From the NCBI GenBank assembly GCA_002787075.1, contig PCVT01000179.1:1-24340 (forward strand): a DNA stretch of 24,340 nucleotides. The letters are read 5' to 3'. The position numbers were made by a program, and so were the translations under genes. Positions 13,157 through 22,071 of this stretch are shown piece by piece (within the stretch, counting starts at the first letter, position 1; every line of letters begins with the position of its first letter). The notes beneath the pieces are model-generated. The model was given only the letters and a program-made list of their open reading frames with translations, searched no databases and was not told where the DNA came from. The DNA comes from Parcubacteria group bacterium CG11_big_fil_rev_8_21_14_0_20_41_14. Lineage in GTDB: Bacteria > Patescibacteriota > Patescibacteriia > UBA2169.

Positions 13157-14215
13157 TTACAACGAACTATCAATCAAAAACAAAATCACGCCCAAAACAG
13201 CGCACACGCCGGCGATTACCCAGAAGCGCATTACGATTTTCGGCTCGCTCCAGCCAATTGCTTCAAAGTGATGGTGGATCGGAGAAGATAAAAATACTTT
13301 CTTTCCATTGCGCAATTTTTTGGACGCCTGCTGAATAATAAACGACAAGGCCTCAATCACGAATAAAAAACAAACCACCGGCAAAAACAAAGCAGTATTG
13401 GTCATCATGGCAACAATGCCGAGCGTCACGCCCAAGCCCATGGCCCCAGTATCGCCCATGAAAAACCGCGCAGGCGTAATATTAAACCACAAAAAGGCCA
13501 AAAGAGCGCCTGAGATCACGCCGCAGAAAGTAGCTAAATCATATCTGCCAGACACGAACGCCATAATTCCAAACGCGCCGAACGCGGCCAGCAACAGTCC
13601 CCCTGCCAGTCCATCCAAACCGTCAGTTTCATTTACGGAAAAACTAGTGCCAACAATGATAAAAATAAAAATCGGAATATACCAGAACCCAATCTCAAAA
13701 TTACCAACAAACGGAATATGCAATAAATCCCAATCCAGCTTATAAAAAAACCACCAAGCCCCAACCGCGGCAATCACGCTGTATATTGCCAAACGATGCC
13801 AAATCCGCATGCCGCCTTTAAAAATTCCTTTTCCGCGAATATTAAGCCAATCATCAGCCAAGCCAACTAAAGATGACGCGATAAGCGCGCCCAAAGGAAG
13901 CAGTGTCTCTCCCCTATCTAGAAAATTAAATCTAGATAATTCTGATTCAGGAAAAAACTTATCCACATAAAAAAACACTAAAGCAATCACTAATACTGAT
14001 AACCAGATCAAAATGCCTCCCATAGTAGGAGTGCCAGATTTATGCGCGTGCAGTTTTGCCATCACTGGCGCTAGAGTGGCAGAGCGAATGGATTTACCCA
14101 TCTTGTATTTATACAAAAAATGAGTAAGCACTGGCGTTAGCACAAACGCCAAAACAAATGAAAGCGCGGTTAAAATAAAAATTTTTATTACTGGAAATAA
14201 AGAAATATAATCCAT
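13157..14215 (-). CDS. mraY: phospho-N-acetylmuramoyl-pentapeptide transferase
   Basis: MraY joins phospho-MurNAc-pentapeptide to undecaprenyl phosphate, making lipid I in the membrane. The start MDYISLFPVIKIFIL at 14215 gives 352 residues. A longer frame to 14254 would translate the upstream hairpin and is rejected. About ten membrane segments are seen, with the family motifs in order: KSGTPTMGG (59-67), GLADDW (118-123, metal-binding Asp pair), VNETDGLDGLAGG (194-206), FFMGDTGAMGLG (251-262) and SPIHHHFEAIGWSE (311-324). All catalytic residues I can recognise are present. In the direction of transcription it is followed by the DUF3800 gene and then murD. Confidence 0.95.
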   Translation of the reverse strand: MDYISLFPVIKIFILTALSFVLAFVLTPVLTHFLYKYKMGKSIRSATLAPVMAKLHAHKSGTPTMGGILIWLSVLVIALVFFYVDKFFPESELSRFNFLDRGETLLPLGALIASSLVGLADDWLNIRGKGIFKGGMRIWHRLAIYSVIAAVGAWWFFYKLDWDLLHIPFVGNFEIGFWYIPIFIFIIVGTSFSVNETDGLDGLAGGLLLAAFGAFGIMAFVSGRYDLATFCGVISGALLAFLWFNITPARFFMGDTGAMGLGVTLGIVAMMTNTALFLPVVCFLFVIEALSFIIQQASKKLRNGKKVFLSSPIHHHFEAIGWSEPKIVMRFWVIAGVCAVLGVILFLIDSSL

Positions 14216-14225
14216 AATCCATTTT

Positions 14226-14262
14226 AAAGGTGAGACCTTTTGAAAAGGTCTCACCTTTTTTG
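14226..14262. terminator. 12-bp hairpin with T-run upstream of mraY
   Basis: AAAGGTGAGACC (14226-14237) pairs perfectly with GGTCTCACCTTT (14247-14258), with a 9-nt loop, between the small membrane-protein gene and mraY. The six-T tract (14256-14261) is on the plus strand, so it is a good terminator for antisense transcription. On the minus strand it ends in only three T's and could be a leaky terminator or attenuator ahead of mraY. Confidence 0.6.
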
Positions 14263-14268
14263 TTTAAT

Positions 14269-14619
14269 TTAAGAAAGCTCTTTAAGCGTTGTTAATATTA
14301 ATGACGAAAGCAAGCAAGCTTGCATTAAAAAAGTCAAGCTAACCAGAATCACCTTCCAAAGCTTGCTATCTTCTAAAACATATCGAGCCACCGCGAGATT
14401 TAATATCAAAATAACAGTTCCAAGCAAAGGAAATAAAAACAAATCATGCCTTGGCCCGAACCTATCCAAGCCAAAATAAACCGTATAATGCAAAGACACG
14501 AAATCTTGGGAAACTCCAAATCTCCAAATAGAAAAAAACCACAACAAAACAGCAATTAGAATATTAGCGCTAATAAGCGCTGAATAAGCATAATTTTCTA
14601 TGCGCTTTTGTCTAAACAT
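14269..14619 (-). CDS. small three-helix membrane protein of unknown function
   Basis: The start MFRQKRIENYAYSALIS at 14619 gives 116 residues; an in-frame ATG at 14634 would add five. Three hydrophobic segments are seen at about residues 11-33, 57-78 and 89-112, with a conserved-looking GLDRFGPRHDLFLFPLLG in the loop before the second. I do not recognise the family. It lies directly upstream of mraY on the same strand, separated by a hairpin, so it may be part of the cell-wall operon or its own unit. A candidate promoter puts the transcription start at or beside the ATG. Confidence 0.72.
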   Translation of the reverse strand: MFRQKRIENYAYSALISANILIAVLLWFFSIWRFGVSQDFVSLHYTVYFGLDRFGPRHDLFLFPLLGTVILILNLAVARYVLEDSKLWKVILVSLTFLMQACLLSSLILTTLKELS

Positions 14620-14625
14620 ATGTAT

Positions 14626-14654
14626 ATGATACAATATTTTTACTTTTTAGTCCA
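14626..14654 (-). promoter_or_regulatory. candidate promoter for the small membrane protein / mraY unit
   Basis: On the minus strand, TGGACT (14654-14649), 17 bp and TATCAT (14631-14626) precede the ATG at 14619. The transcription start would fall on the ATG, giving a leaderless message. Weak -35 box. Confidence 0.35.
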
Positions 14655-14700
14655 TGCGCGTTTGAGTGTCATTGCCAGGGAGGGTATTTCCGATCGGCCC

Positions 14701-14730
14701 TTGCGCTAGAGAGCAAATTTTTGTTATAAT
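14701..14730 (+). promoter_or_regulatory. promoter of the pilus operon
   Basis: A perfect -10 box TATAAT (14725-14730) lies 18 bp after TTGCGC (14701-14706). The predicted start near 14737 gives a leader of about 22 nt before the pilB ATG at 14759. It diverges from the minus-strand cell-wall genes. Confidence 0.65.
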
Positions 14731-14758
14731 ATACATATCCACAAAAATACAAAAACAA

Positions 14759-16534
14759 ATGCTTTCAGACAATAAAATAAAACAAGCAATTGAACAAAAT
14801 AATCTGTTAGATGCTGAACGCATAAAACAGTTTGAAACAAAAGCTGCGGAAAAAAATCAGCCATTGGATGAATTTTTGATTGGGAACAATATCATCACAG
14901 AAGAAATTCTTTACAGCAGCGTTGCAATGATGGACAATGTGCCATTCATAAATTTAAAGGACAAAACAATCCCAAAAGATGTCCTTTTTTTAATTCCAGA
15001 GCCAATCTCAAGCGCGTATCATATTATAGCGTTTGAAAAAACAAGCGAATGCGTCTCAGTTGCCATGGTAGATTCAGAAGACATACAAACCATTGAATTT
15101 ATAAAAAGAAAAGTAAGCTTGCCTATAAAAGTATATGTAGCAACTCCAACTGGCATTTCTGAAGCAGGAAAAGCATATCATCAAAGCTTGGAAAAAGAGC
15201 TTGAGTCAATCAATAAAAAAACAGGTATAAATGTAGAATCCCAAATTGCTAATAAAAAACTAGGGCAAAATGGAGAAAAATCAAGCATAGATCTAGAGGA
15301 AGCAGCCAAAGACATGCCAGTTATCCGAGTAGTGGACACGCTTTTGGAATACGCGATTTTTGAAAGCGCGTCTGACATACATATTGAGCCAAATGAAAAA
15401 TCAGTAAGCGTGAGATTCAGGACAGATGGAATTTTAAGAGAAGTAATGACTCTGCCCAAAAAACTGCAAGACGGCATTTTAGCGCGCGTAAAAATACTTG
15501 CTAATCTAAAATTAGACGAACACCGGCTTCCTCAAGACGGAAGATTTAAAATTGAAACAAAGGACTACAGAATATCGTTCCGTGTATCAATTATACCAGT
15601 ATTTGATGGTGAAAAATTGGTTATGCGCTTGCTGGATGAAGGCAAAAAAATACTTAATCTTGAAGAGCTTGGATTAAATAAAGCGGCTCTTGAAATCCTT
15701 AAAATAAATTTATCAAAGCCAAATGGCATGATTTTAGTAACTGGACCAACTGGAAGCGGAAAAACAACAACTTTGTACACAATGATGAATATACTTAATA
15801 CGCCAAAAGTGAATATTTCAACTATTGAAGACCCAATTGAATACCGAATGCCTAGAGTGAACCAATCCCAAGCAAATTCAAAAATCGACTTCACCTTCGC
15901 CAAGGGCTTGCGCGCTCTTCTCAGGCAAGACCCTGATATTATTATGGTTGGAGAAATTAGAGACAAAGAAACCGCGTCTATTGCCATAAACTCGGCAATG
16001 ACTGGGCATTTAGTTTTATCCACTTTGCACACGAATGACGCCGCAACCACTCTTCCTCGGCTTTTGGATATGGGAATTGAGCCGTTTCTTGTTTCTTCAA
16101 CCGTTAATATAATTATAGCGCAAAGGCTTGTGCGCAAAATCTGCAAACACTGCATGGCCAGCTACAGAATGAATGATCAAGAAGCAGCTCAATTGGAAAA
16201 AGAGCATGGAATTAACATTAAAGAACTTAGCGCGTCGCTTTCGCGTGCTGAAAAAGGAGCACAAGATGAAAAAGGCATTTCAGGCACGCTATTCTTCAAA
16301 GGAAAAGGATGCACAAAATGCGCGAGCCAAGGATACAAAGGAAGAATCGGTATTTATGAAATAATCAACATGACAGACGAAATAAAGCATTTAGTGGCGC
16401 AAAGAGGAACTGCTGGAGATATTTTCACTAAAGCGCGAGAGCAAGGCATGATGACAATGATGGAAGATGGATTTTTAAAAGCAAAAGCAGGAGTCACCAC
16501 TATTGAAGAAATATTGCGCGTGACCAAAGAATAA
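14759..16534 (+). CDS. pilB: type IV pilus assembly ATPase PilB (GspE family)
   Basis: PilB is the hexameric ATPase that powers pilin polymerisation at the cytoplasmic face. The ATG at 14759 (MLSDNKIKQAIEQNN) gives 591 residues. An open frame 93 nt longer would include the promoter and is rejected. It has an N-terminal GspE-type domain (about 1-150), then SASDIHIEPNEKSVSVRFRTDG, Walker A GPTGSGKTTT (about 329-338), the Asp box STIEDPIEYR, Walker B ALLRQDPDIIMVGEIRD (about 385-401), and the His box GHLVLSTLHTNDA. CKHC (about 461-464) and CTKC (about 517-520) form the zinc site typical of PilB/GspE and absent from PilT. No pilT follows. Confidence 0.95.
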   Translation: MLSDNKIKQAIEQNNLLDAERIKQFETKAAEKNQPLDEFLIGNNIITEEILYSSVAMMDNVPFINLKDKTIPKDVLFLIPEPISSAYHIIAFEKTSECVSVAMVDSEDIQTIEFIKRKVSLPIKVYVATPTGISEAGKAYHQSLEKELESINKKTGINVESQIANKKLGQNGEKSSIDLEEAAKDMPVIRVVDTLLEYAIFESASDIHIEPNEKSVSVRFRTDGILREVMTLPKKLQDGILARVKILANLKLDEHRLPQDGRFKIETKDYRISFRVSIIPVFDGEKLVMRLLDEGKKILNLEELGLNKAALEILKINLSKPNGMILVTGPTGSGKTTTLYTMMNILNTPKVNISTIEDPIEYRMPRVNQSQANSKIDFTFAKGLRALLRQDPDIIMVGEIRDKETASIAINSAMTGHLVLSTLHTNDAATTLPRLLDMGIEPFLVSSTVNIIIAQRLVRKICKHCMASYRMNDQEAAQLEKEHGINIKELSASLSRAEKGAQDEKGISGTLFFKGKGCTKCASQGYKGRIGIYEIINMTDEIKHLVAQRGTAGDIFTKAREQGMMTMMEDGFLKAKAGVTTIEEILRVTKE

Positions 16535-16536
16535 AT

Positions 16537-17700
16537 ATGGATGAAAAAACAACAAATAATTCTAGCGAGGATAATCCATATACATCGTTTGAAGAACTGG
16601 AAAGGAAAATTTTGTATCCAAAAAGCATAAATCAAAAATTCGATTTATGGATAGATCCAGTGCGCCCCATACCAGACGAAGAAAAAATCTTTTTTATACA
16701 AAACTTAAGCATTATGCTTAAAAGCGGATTATCTGCTTCCCGCTCTTTCCGAGCGCTAACGCTTCAGGCCGCGAATCCAAAATTCAAAAGAGTTCTCGCG
16801 AAAGTCACTAGAAGCGTTGAAAAAGGCCTTCCAATCGCGCAATCAATGTCAGAACATCCAAAAGTTTTCTCTCATATTTTTATAAGCATGATACAAGCAG
16901 GAGAGCAATCAGGAAAGCTAGAAAAAGTATTAACAGAGCTTTCCACTCAAATGAAAAGAAGCCATGATTTGAAAAGCAAAGTAAAAGGCGCGCTAATGTA
17001 CCCTATGGCAATATTAATATCAATGGTCGCCATAGGATCTGGAATGATTATATTCGTTATACCAAAATTAACAGCTGTTTTCTCTGAAATGAACGCCGAG
17101 CTTCCTGTTCCAACGAAAATCCTTATTGCTGTAAGCAATGGAGCGAATAAATACGCGCTTATTATTGTTCCAATTATAATTATTTCCATAGGACTTTTAG
17201 TATATGTCACTCGCAAAGGAAAGGGCCAAAAAATATGGCATAAAATAATACTTTTAATGCCTGTTGTTGGCTCAATAGCAATAAAAATAAACTTAGCAAA
17301 AATAGCCAGAACTTTAAGCTCTCTTTTGGCAACTGACATGCCAATCGTGATCTCTCTTAAGCTCACTGCCAATACAATAAAAAACGCCCTATACCGCGAA
17401 TCTCTTATGATTATGTCTATAAATGTTGAGCAAGGAAAAACAATGGCAAGCCAAATGCCTCAATTTAAAAAACTTTATCCTCCGGTCGCGCACCAAATGG
17501 TTCAAGTTGGGGAAGAAACCGGAGAAATTTCAAATATTCTTGCGCAATTAGCTGAGTTTTACGAAGAAGATGTAAGCAATACAATGAATTCGCTTCCTTC
17601 GCTTATTGAGCCGATTTTAATAGTGACTCTTGGAGCAGCTGTGGGAGCAATGGCAATCGCGGTTATTATGCCTATGTTCTCTTTGGCAAATGCTGTATAG
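16537..17700 (+). CDS. pilC: type IV pilus inner-membrane platform protein PilC (GspF family)
   Basis: PilC forms the membrane platform that PilB turns. The 387-residue protein begins with a 50-residue cytoplasmic segment and then has two T2SSF domains: FIQNLSIMLKSGLSASRSFRAL through MIQAGEQSGKLEKVL (about 53-130), and LAKIARTLSSLLATDMPIVISL through MVQVGEETGEISNIL (about 250-335). Each is followed by membrane segments (MYPMAILISMVAIGSGMIIFVIP; PILIVTLGAAVGAMAIAVIMPM). Length is close to the family norm of about 400. It starts 2 nt after pilB, so it is surely cotranscribed. Confidence 0.94.
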   Translation: MDEKTTNNSSEDNPYTSFEELERKILYPKSINQKFDLWIDPVRPIPDEEKIFFIQNLSIMLKSGLSASRSFRALTLQAANPKFKRVLAKVTRSVEKGLPIAQSMSEHPKVFSHIFISMIQAGEQSGKLEKVLTELSTQMKRSHDLKSKVKGALMYPMAILISMVAIGSGMIIFVIPKLTAVFSEMNAELPVPTKILIAVSNGANKYALIIVPIIIISIGLLVYVTRKGKGQKIWHKIILLMPVVGSIAIKINLAKIARTLSSLLATDMPIVISLKLTANTIKNALYRESLMIMSINVEQGKTMASQMPQFKKLYPPVAHQMVQVGEETGEISNILAQLAEFYEEDVSNTMNSLPSLIEPILIVTLGAAVGAMAIAVIMPMFSLANAV

Positions 17701-17702
17701 AA

Positions 17703-18155
17703 ATGAAAAAAAATAAAAATAAATCAAAAGCAATTACATTGATTGAAATTATGGTTGTTATAGCCATACTTGGAATTATCGCGTCAATTACAGCTGGATT
17801 TATAAAATATTATCAGCCAAACATCCAGCTAACAACTGAAATAAGAAAAATACGCTCAGACATAAACGAAGCAAGAGAGAGAACCATATCAGAACAAATA
17901 GAATATATTATAGTGTTTAACAAAGAAAACAATCAATATTCCATGTTTCGCTCTGACAACGCTGAAAATCCGATTTTTTCGCATATTCTTAACTCAGAAA
18001 TTTCATTCTTGGAAATAAACGGATTTACCCAAGACACTGTTGGATTTAATAAATCCGGAGCCACGATTGAGAGCGGATATATTATCTTACAAAATTCGCG
18101 TGAGCAGCAAAAAACAATAACCATAAACCCTTCAGGATATGTTTACACCCAATAA
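17703..18155 (+). CDS. minor pseudopilin, GspH/FimU-like
   Basis: The 150-residue protein has a short basic leader (MKKNKNKSKA) followed by ITLIEIMVVIAILGIIASITAG, the class III prepilin signal and hydrophobic N-terminal helix, with the Glu at mature position 5. The residue before the predicted cut is Ala instead of the usual Gly, and the mature protein would start with Ile instead of Phe; both are tolerated but unusual. A beta-rich C-terminus (SGATIESGYIILQNSREQQKTITINPSGYVYTQ) fits GspH/FimU. It is the first of four consecutive pilin-like genes in gspH-I-J-K order and overlaps the next by 17 nt. Confidence 0.82.
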   Translation: MKKNKNKSKAITLIEIMVVIAILGIIASITAGFIKYYQPNIQLTTEIRKIRSDINEARERTISEQIEYIIVFNKENNQYSMFRSDNAENPIFSHILNSEISFLEINGFTQDTVGFNKSGATIESGYIILQNSREQQKTITINPSGYVYTQ

Positions 18156-18576
18156 GCTCATCTCTAATAAAGACGGCATTACATTAATTGAAATACTTAT
18201 AACTATTTCCGTTCTTTCAATCGGCATTCTTGGTCTTTTACAAGCATTCCCTTATGCCATGAAAGCGCAAAGAACCATAGAATTGCAAACAATTGGAAAC
18301 CATTTAGCCCAAGAAAAATTTGAAGAACTCTTTTCTTTAAGCTATGACCAAATATCTGTTGGAGTGATTGAGGATAACCAAAGAGCAAGCTCTGATCAAT
18401 CAAATCCATTATATCATTTTACTAGAACCACGATTATTGAGCTTGTTGATGAAAATATGCTCCAGAGCCAGAGCGATATTGGATTTAAAAAAATAACTAC
18501 AACTGTTTACTGGCCAAAACCGCTTGATAACGAGAACAATAATATCTCGCTTATCACTCTGATAAGCAAATTATAA
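18139..18576 (+). CDS. minor pseudopilin, GspI/PilV-like
   Basis: The 145-residue protein has a 13-residue polar leader ending in Gly, then ITLIEILITISVLSIGILGLLQ, a prepilin cleavage site and helix with Glu at position 5. It continues AQEKFEELFSLSYDQI, matching the HLAxxKxEEL pattern common in GspI/PilV proteins. These proteins join the fibre tip or priming complex. The start overlaps the previous gene by 17 nt in another frame, which suggests coupling. The next gene follows 1 nt after the stop. Confidence 0.82.
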   Translation: MFTPNKLISNKDGITLIEILITISVLSIGILGLLQAFPYAMKAQRTIELQTIGNHLAQEKFEELFSLSYDQISVGVIEDNQRASSDQSNPLYHFTRTTIIELVDENMLQSQSDIGFKKITTTVYWPKPLDNENNNISLITLISKL

Positions 18577-18577
18577 T

Positions 18578-19150
18578 ATGAAAAAAGAAAAATCAGATTA
18601 TAAAGGATTCACGCTTTTTGAAGCATTAATAGCAATTACTGTTGGCGTAACTTTGCTTGGACTTTTGTTGTCAATATACGTGTTATCCATAAAATCAATG
18701 GTTTCAGGCCAAGACAGGTCTGAAATCACTCAGGACTCGCGCATTATAATAGAGCGCCTTACAAGGGACATAAGGCAGGCGCGTGCTATAGCAACTATTC
18801 TTCCGATTCATACCAGCGATCCAGAAAATCCAGCTCCAAGCGAAATTGAAATCCAAGACGGACATATTGACGCGCTCCAATACATAAAATATTATGTTTC
18901 AGGAGATGAGCTTAGACGCGAAATAGCTGAATATTATTTCCCGTCAGATTCAGAAATTTTAGTTCCTATTGACGCTGAAGATGATTTTGGTAATCCAGCC
19001 CAAAAAAATATAATATCTGACAACGCGGCGGCGAGCCACATAGAGTCAATTATATATTATGGAAACAACCCCATATACATAGATTTAACCCTAAAAAAAG
19101 CGCAAACAATTCATTCAACAAGAACCACTGTTTATGGAAGAAATTTATAA
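18578..19150 (+). CDS. minor pseudopilin, GspJ/PilW-like
   Basis: The 190-residue protein begins MKKEKSDYKG, then FTLFEALIAITVGVTLLGLLLSIY, a textbook prepilin peptidase site (Gly before Phe, Glu at position 5) and transmembrane helix. Downstream, ITQDSRIIIERLTRDIRQARAI is the family pattern of PilW/GspJ (residues about 48-69). The C-terminal part is beta-rich with acidic stretches. It overlaps the next gene by 17 nt. Confidence 0.84.
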   Translation: MKKEKSDYKGFTLFEALIAITVGVTLLGLLLSIYVLSIKSMVSGQDRSEITQDSRIIIERLTRDIRQARAIATILPIHTSDPENPAPSEIEIQDGHIDALQYIKYYVSGDELRREIAEYYFPSDSEILVPIDAEDDFGNPAQKNIISDNAAASHIESIIYYGNNPIYIDLTLKKAQTIHSTRTTVYGRNL

Positions 19151-20354
19151 CAATCAATCAAAAAAAGGTTTTTTACTTATCGCGTCTCTTTTTGTATTGT
19201 CCACAATGATAATTATAGTGAGCTTTTATTTATCCGCGGTTTTACAGGAAATAAGAATATCAAATATTGTTGATGCATCGCCTCAAGCGTATTACTTGGC
19301 TGAAGCAGGAATTCAAGAAGCATTTTGGAAGCTTCAGAACGATTCAGCTTATAAAAGCAGTTTTGAGAACTCTAGCGATTGGAGCGCGACTTTTACTCGA
19401 AATGATTCTATTGTTCCCAATGGATCATACACAGTAACTATTCAAAATATGGCTCAAGCGCACGCGCTTATCACAGCAACAAGCACAATAAGCGTGCGTG
19501 ACGCGCAATCCCAAAGAGTGCTTAAAGCAGACGCGTTCAAGGCGCTTAATGAAAGCCCAGTAGACGATGTTGCTCTTTTTTCAAACGGAAATATAAGTAG
19601 CATTGGAAGCAAAATTCAAGTTATAGGAGGAGGATTGTTTACTAATAATAATCTTGACTTAAAATTCTTCAGCGATTGGGAAGTGGAGCAAGACGCGAGC
19701 GCTGTGGAAAACATTCAAGTGGGAGTGTCTTCTTCTTTAAACGCTTTATCAGAGCATGATAAAAACTCTCCGCCAATTCCAAGCGAAATACAAACCCCGC
19801 AAATTGATTTTGACTCAGATGACATGACTTCGCTTAAGTCGCGCGCTGACTCGATTTACACAAAGCAAGAATTCATGAATCTGCTTGAAGATTTTCCAGT
19901 TATAGAGCTTGATGGAATTATTTATGTTACCGGGGATGTAAGCATAAAAAAAGGCCATTCCCTTACTGTGAACGGAACATTGGTTGCCGATGGATCTATT
20001 AGCGTTGCTAATGGCTTCAGCAACGAAGAATCCCCTGCTAACTTGTATGTTTACAAGCAAGAAGGTATTGCCTCCGGAGTTATAAGCAAAAAAAACATTA
20101 CTTTTGGCGGATTTAATGCTAATATATACATAGAAGGGCTTGTGTATTCTGGCGGATCTTTGCGAATTCAAGACGGCATATTCCAAAACGTAAGCGTTGC
20201 AATAGAAGGAGGCCTTATTGCTCAAGACATTAACGCCTTAGTGTCATGGAATCCTATTACAATAACTTTAAACCAAGCAAATATTAATGAAGCACTCGGA
20301 ACTGCCCTATTTTCCCAAGTATTATTCATAAACCATTGGGAAGAAGAATATTAA
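19134..20354 (+). CDS. PilX/GspK-like tip pilin with a beta-helical C-terminal domain
   Basis: The 406-residue protein starts with a leader ending KKG, then FLLIASLFVLSTMIIIVSFYLSAV. As in GspK, mature position 5 is not Glu, which marks the tip subunit. AYYLAEAGIQEAFWKL (about 53-68) is the PilX N-terminal signature. The remaining 270 residues are Gly/Ile/Val-rich with regular short strands (DGIIYVTGDVSIKKGHSLTVNG; GTLVADGSISVANGF; NIYIEGLVYSGGSLRIQDG), resembling the right-handed beta-helix or bactofilin-like segments found in some Gram-positive and CPR pilus proteins. This could serve for adhesion or capping. It closes the four-pilin set. Confidence 0.82.
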   Translation: MEEIYNNQSKKGFLLIASLFVLSTMIIIVSFYLSAVLQEIRISNIVDASPQAYYLAEAGIQEAFWKLQNDSAYKSSFENSSDWSATFTRNDSIVPNGSYTVTIQNMAQAHALITATSTISVRDAQSQRVLKADAFKALNESPVDDVALFSNGNISSIGSKIQVIGGGLFTNNNLDLKFFSDWEVEQDASAVENIQVGVSSSLNALSEHDKNSPPIPSEIQTPQIDFDSDDMTSLKSRADSIYTKQEFMNLLEDFPVIELDGIIYVTGDVSIKKGHSLTVNGTLVADGSISVANGFSNEESPANLYVYKQEGIASGVISKKNITFGGFNANIYIEGLVYSGGSLRIQDGIFQNVSVAIEGGLIAQDINALVSWNPITITLNQANINEALGTALFSQVLFINHWEEEY

Positions 20355-20384
20355 GCATTATTTGATTTTTTGAAATATTTTGTT

Positions 20385-21533
20385 ATGCCTTTTTTAAGCA
20401 ACACATTTGATTCCATTGGAATCGACATAGGAGACAGGTCTATAAAAGCCGCGTACATAAAAAAACACGGAAAAGATTTCGAGCTTTTAAGCTTTGGCTC
20501 AATAGAAATTAATCCAGGCATTTTTGACAAAGGTAATATACTTAAGCCAGATCAAGCGAGCAGCGCAATCAGGCAGCTTGTATCTTCCATGGGCCCTAAA
20601 AAAATAAAAACAAAATACGCGCATGTGTGCTTACCTGAAACACAGACATTCATAAAATTGCTCAACATAGAAGCTGAAAACGAAGAAGAAGCAAAAGCAA
20701 AAGCAAGGGAAGAGCTTCCTAATCATGTGCCAATTGACATACAAAAATCATATGTTGATTCCAGAATTGTGGAAAAAATAGAAGCAAGCGAAGAGAAAAT
20801 GCTCTGCAAAATTCTCTCTGGCGCGTGTCCGCAAAAAATATCAAACGATTATGCTGATCTTATTTCTATATCCGGGTTAATTCCAGTATCATTGCAAATA
20901 GAAGCAGAAGCTATTGTGAACGCTCTTATGCCAAAAGAGCTCCAGCAAAACAGTGTTCCAACCGCGATTATCGACATAGGAGCTGGCAGATCAAGTTTTA
21001 TTTTATTTGACAACAACGCGATACAATTCAGCGTAAGCATGCCTTTATCAAGCAATGAAATAACTGTTGATATAGCGCGGACAATGCAATTCACTTATGA
21101 ACAAGCTGAAAAATCAAAACGAATATGCGGATTTGACCCAAGCAGATGCGAAAAGCAAATTATAGACATACTTTTCAAGTCAGTCGCGACTTTGGCTGAA
21201 AACATAATAAAAAATAATAATTTTTATCTTGAGCATTTCAGTGGAGCAAAGCCAATTGTCGCGATTATTCTTTGCGGCGGAGGCGCGTATCTTCCTGGGC
21301 TTCCAAGAGAGCTTGGAGCGCGATTGAAAAATATGAGCGTTAAATTGGGAAACCCGCTCATAAATATCGCGAAAAAAAGAAAAAAAATAATAAAAAAATT
21401 AAAAACAGAGCCAAATTCTTTTGATTCTAATAATGAAAATCTTGACTCCTACAACATTCCAAAAGAATTCAGCCAAAAGCACGAAATGTCCTATGCTACG
21501 GCAATCGGGCTCGCGCTCTCTAATGTATTATGA
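20385..21533 (+). CDS. pilM: type IV pilus assembly protein PilM (FtsA-like ATPase)
   Basis: PilM is the cytoplasmic actin-like protein that binds the N-terminus of PilN and links the platform to the membrane. I take the ATG at 20385 (MPFLSNTFDSIGIDIGD), 382 residues; a TTG at 20370 would add five. Motifs: phosphate-1 loop IGIDIGDRSIKAAYIK, DYADLISISGLIPVSLQIEAEAI, phosphate-2 AIIDIGAGRSSFILFDN (about 199-215), and the adenosine motif IILCGGGAYLPGLPREL. A basic, low-complexity segment (KKRKKIIKKLKTEP) follows near residue 335 and precedes the final helix. The stop overlaps pilN (ATGA). Confidence 0.93.
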   Translation: MPFLSNTFDSIGIDIGDRSIKAAYIKKHGKDFELLSFGSIEINPGIFDKGNILKPDQASSAIRQLVSSMGPKKIKTKYAHVCLPETQTFIKLLNIEAENEEEAKAKAREELPNHVPIDIQKSYVDSRIVEKIEASEEKMLCKILSGACPQKISNDYADLISISGLIPVSLQIEAEAIVNALMPKELQQNSVPTAIIDIGAGRSSFILFDNNAIQFSVSMPLSSNEITVDIARTMQFTYEQAEKSKRICGFDPSRCEKQIIDILFKSVATLAENIIKNNNFYLEHFSGAKPIVAIILCGGGAYLPGLPRELGARLKNMSVKLGNPLINIAKKRKKIIKKLKTEPNSFDSNNENLDSYNIPKEFSQKHEMSYATAIGLALSNVL

Positions 21534-22069
21534 ACGCACTTAACCTAATACCTCTTGCCTTTAAAAAAAATCTTGATAGAGAAAGAATGTTTTTGCTATT
21601 GCACGGAATAATAGGCCTTATTGTGGTAATTATCGCGTTCAACACCATAATGCTTACAACTGCTCGGTTCGTGCTTATTTCGCATTATAATAAGCTGAAA
21701 AACAATACTTACTTGGTTAACTCCGGGCTTATTAACATACAAAATGATGTTGTTAATATTAATAAAAAAATAAGCGACGCTGAAAAAATACAATCTGACT
21801 TTACTAAATTAAGCCACTTGATCTCAGACGCGCAAAATTTAATTCCTAATGGAATAATAGTTGATTTCATGTATATAGACATGAAAGAAAGCGCTCTAAG
21901 ATTCAGCGGGGTCTCAAACAGCAGAGAAACGCTTCTGCAATTCAAAAATAATCTGGAAACAGCGTCTTTTATAAAAAAGCTTGATTCCCCTCTTTCTAAT
22001 TTCTTGGATAAAGAAGATATTAATTTTAGATTTTTGGCTGACTTGCAGAAGAATATATACAATAAATAA
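21530..22069 (+). CDS. pilN: type IV pilus assembly protein PilN
   Basis: The 179-residue protein starts MNALNLIPLAFKKNL: the LNLIP element is the PilM-docking motif (INLLP in other bacteria). One membrane helix follows at about residues 20-48 (LLLHGIIGLIVVIIAFNTIML), then a coiled-coil-like extracytoplasmic region (LVNSGLINIQNDVVNINKKISDAEK) and a ferredoxin-like alpha/beta fold. This is the usual PilN architecture. It overlaps pilM by 4 nt and is followed 2 nt later by pilO. Confidence 0.9.
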   Translation: MNALNLIPLAFKKNLDRERMFLLLHGIIGLIVVIIAFNTIMLTTARFVLISHYNKLKNNTYLVNSGLINIQNDVVNINKKISDAEKIQSDFTKLSHLISDAQNLIPNGIIVDFMYIDMKESALRFSGVSNSRETLLQFKNNLETASFIKKLDSPLSNFLDKEDINFRFLADLQKNIYNK

Positions 22070-22071
22070 TT

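Noticed and set aside
14216..14254. Longer N-terminus of MraY
   Set aside because: It would encode one arm of a hairpin that looks like a terminator.
14666..14758. Longer N-terminus of PilB
   Set aside because: It would translate the -10 box TATAAT, and the added residues do not resemble the family. The ATG at 14759 fits.
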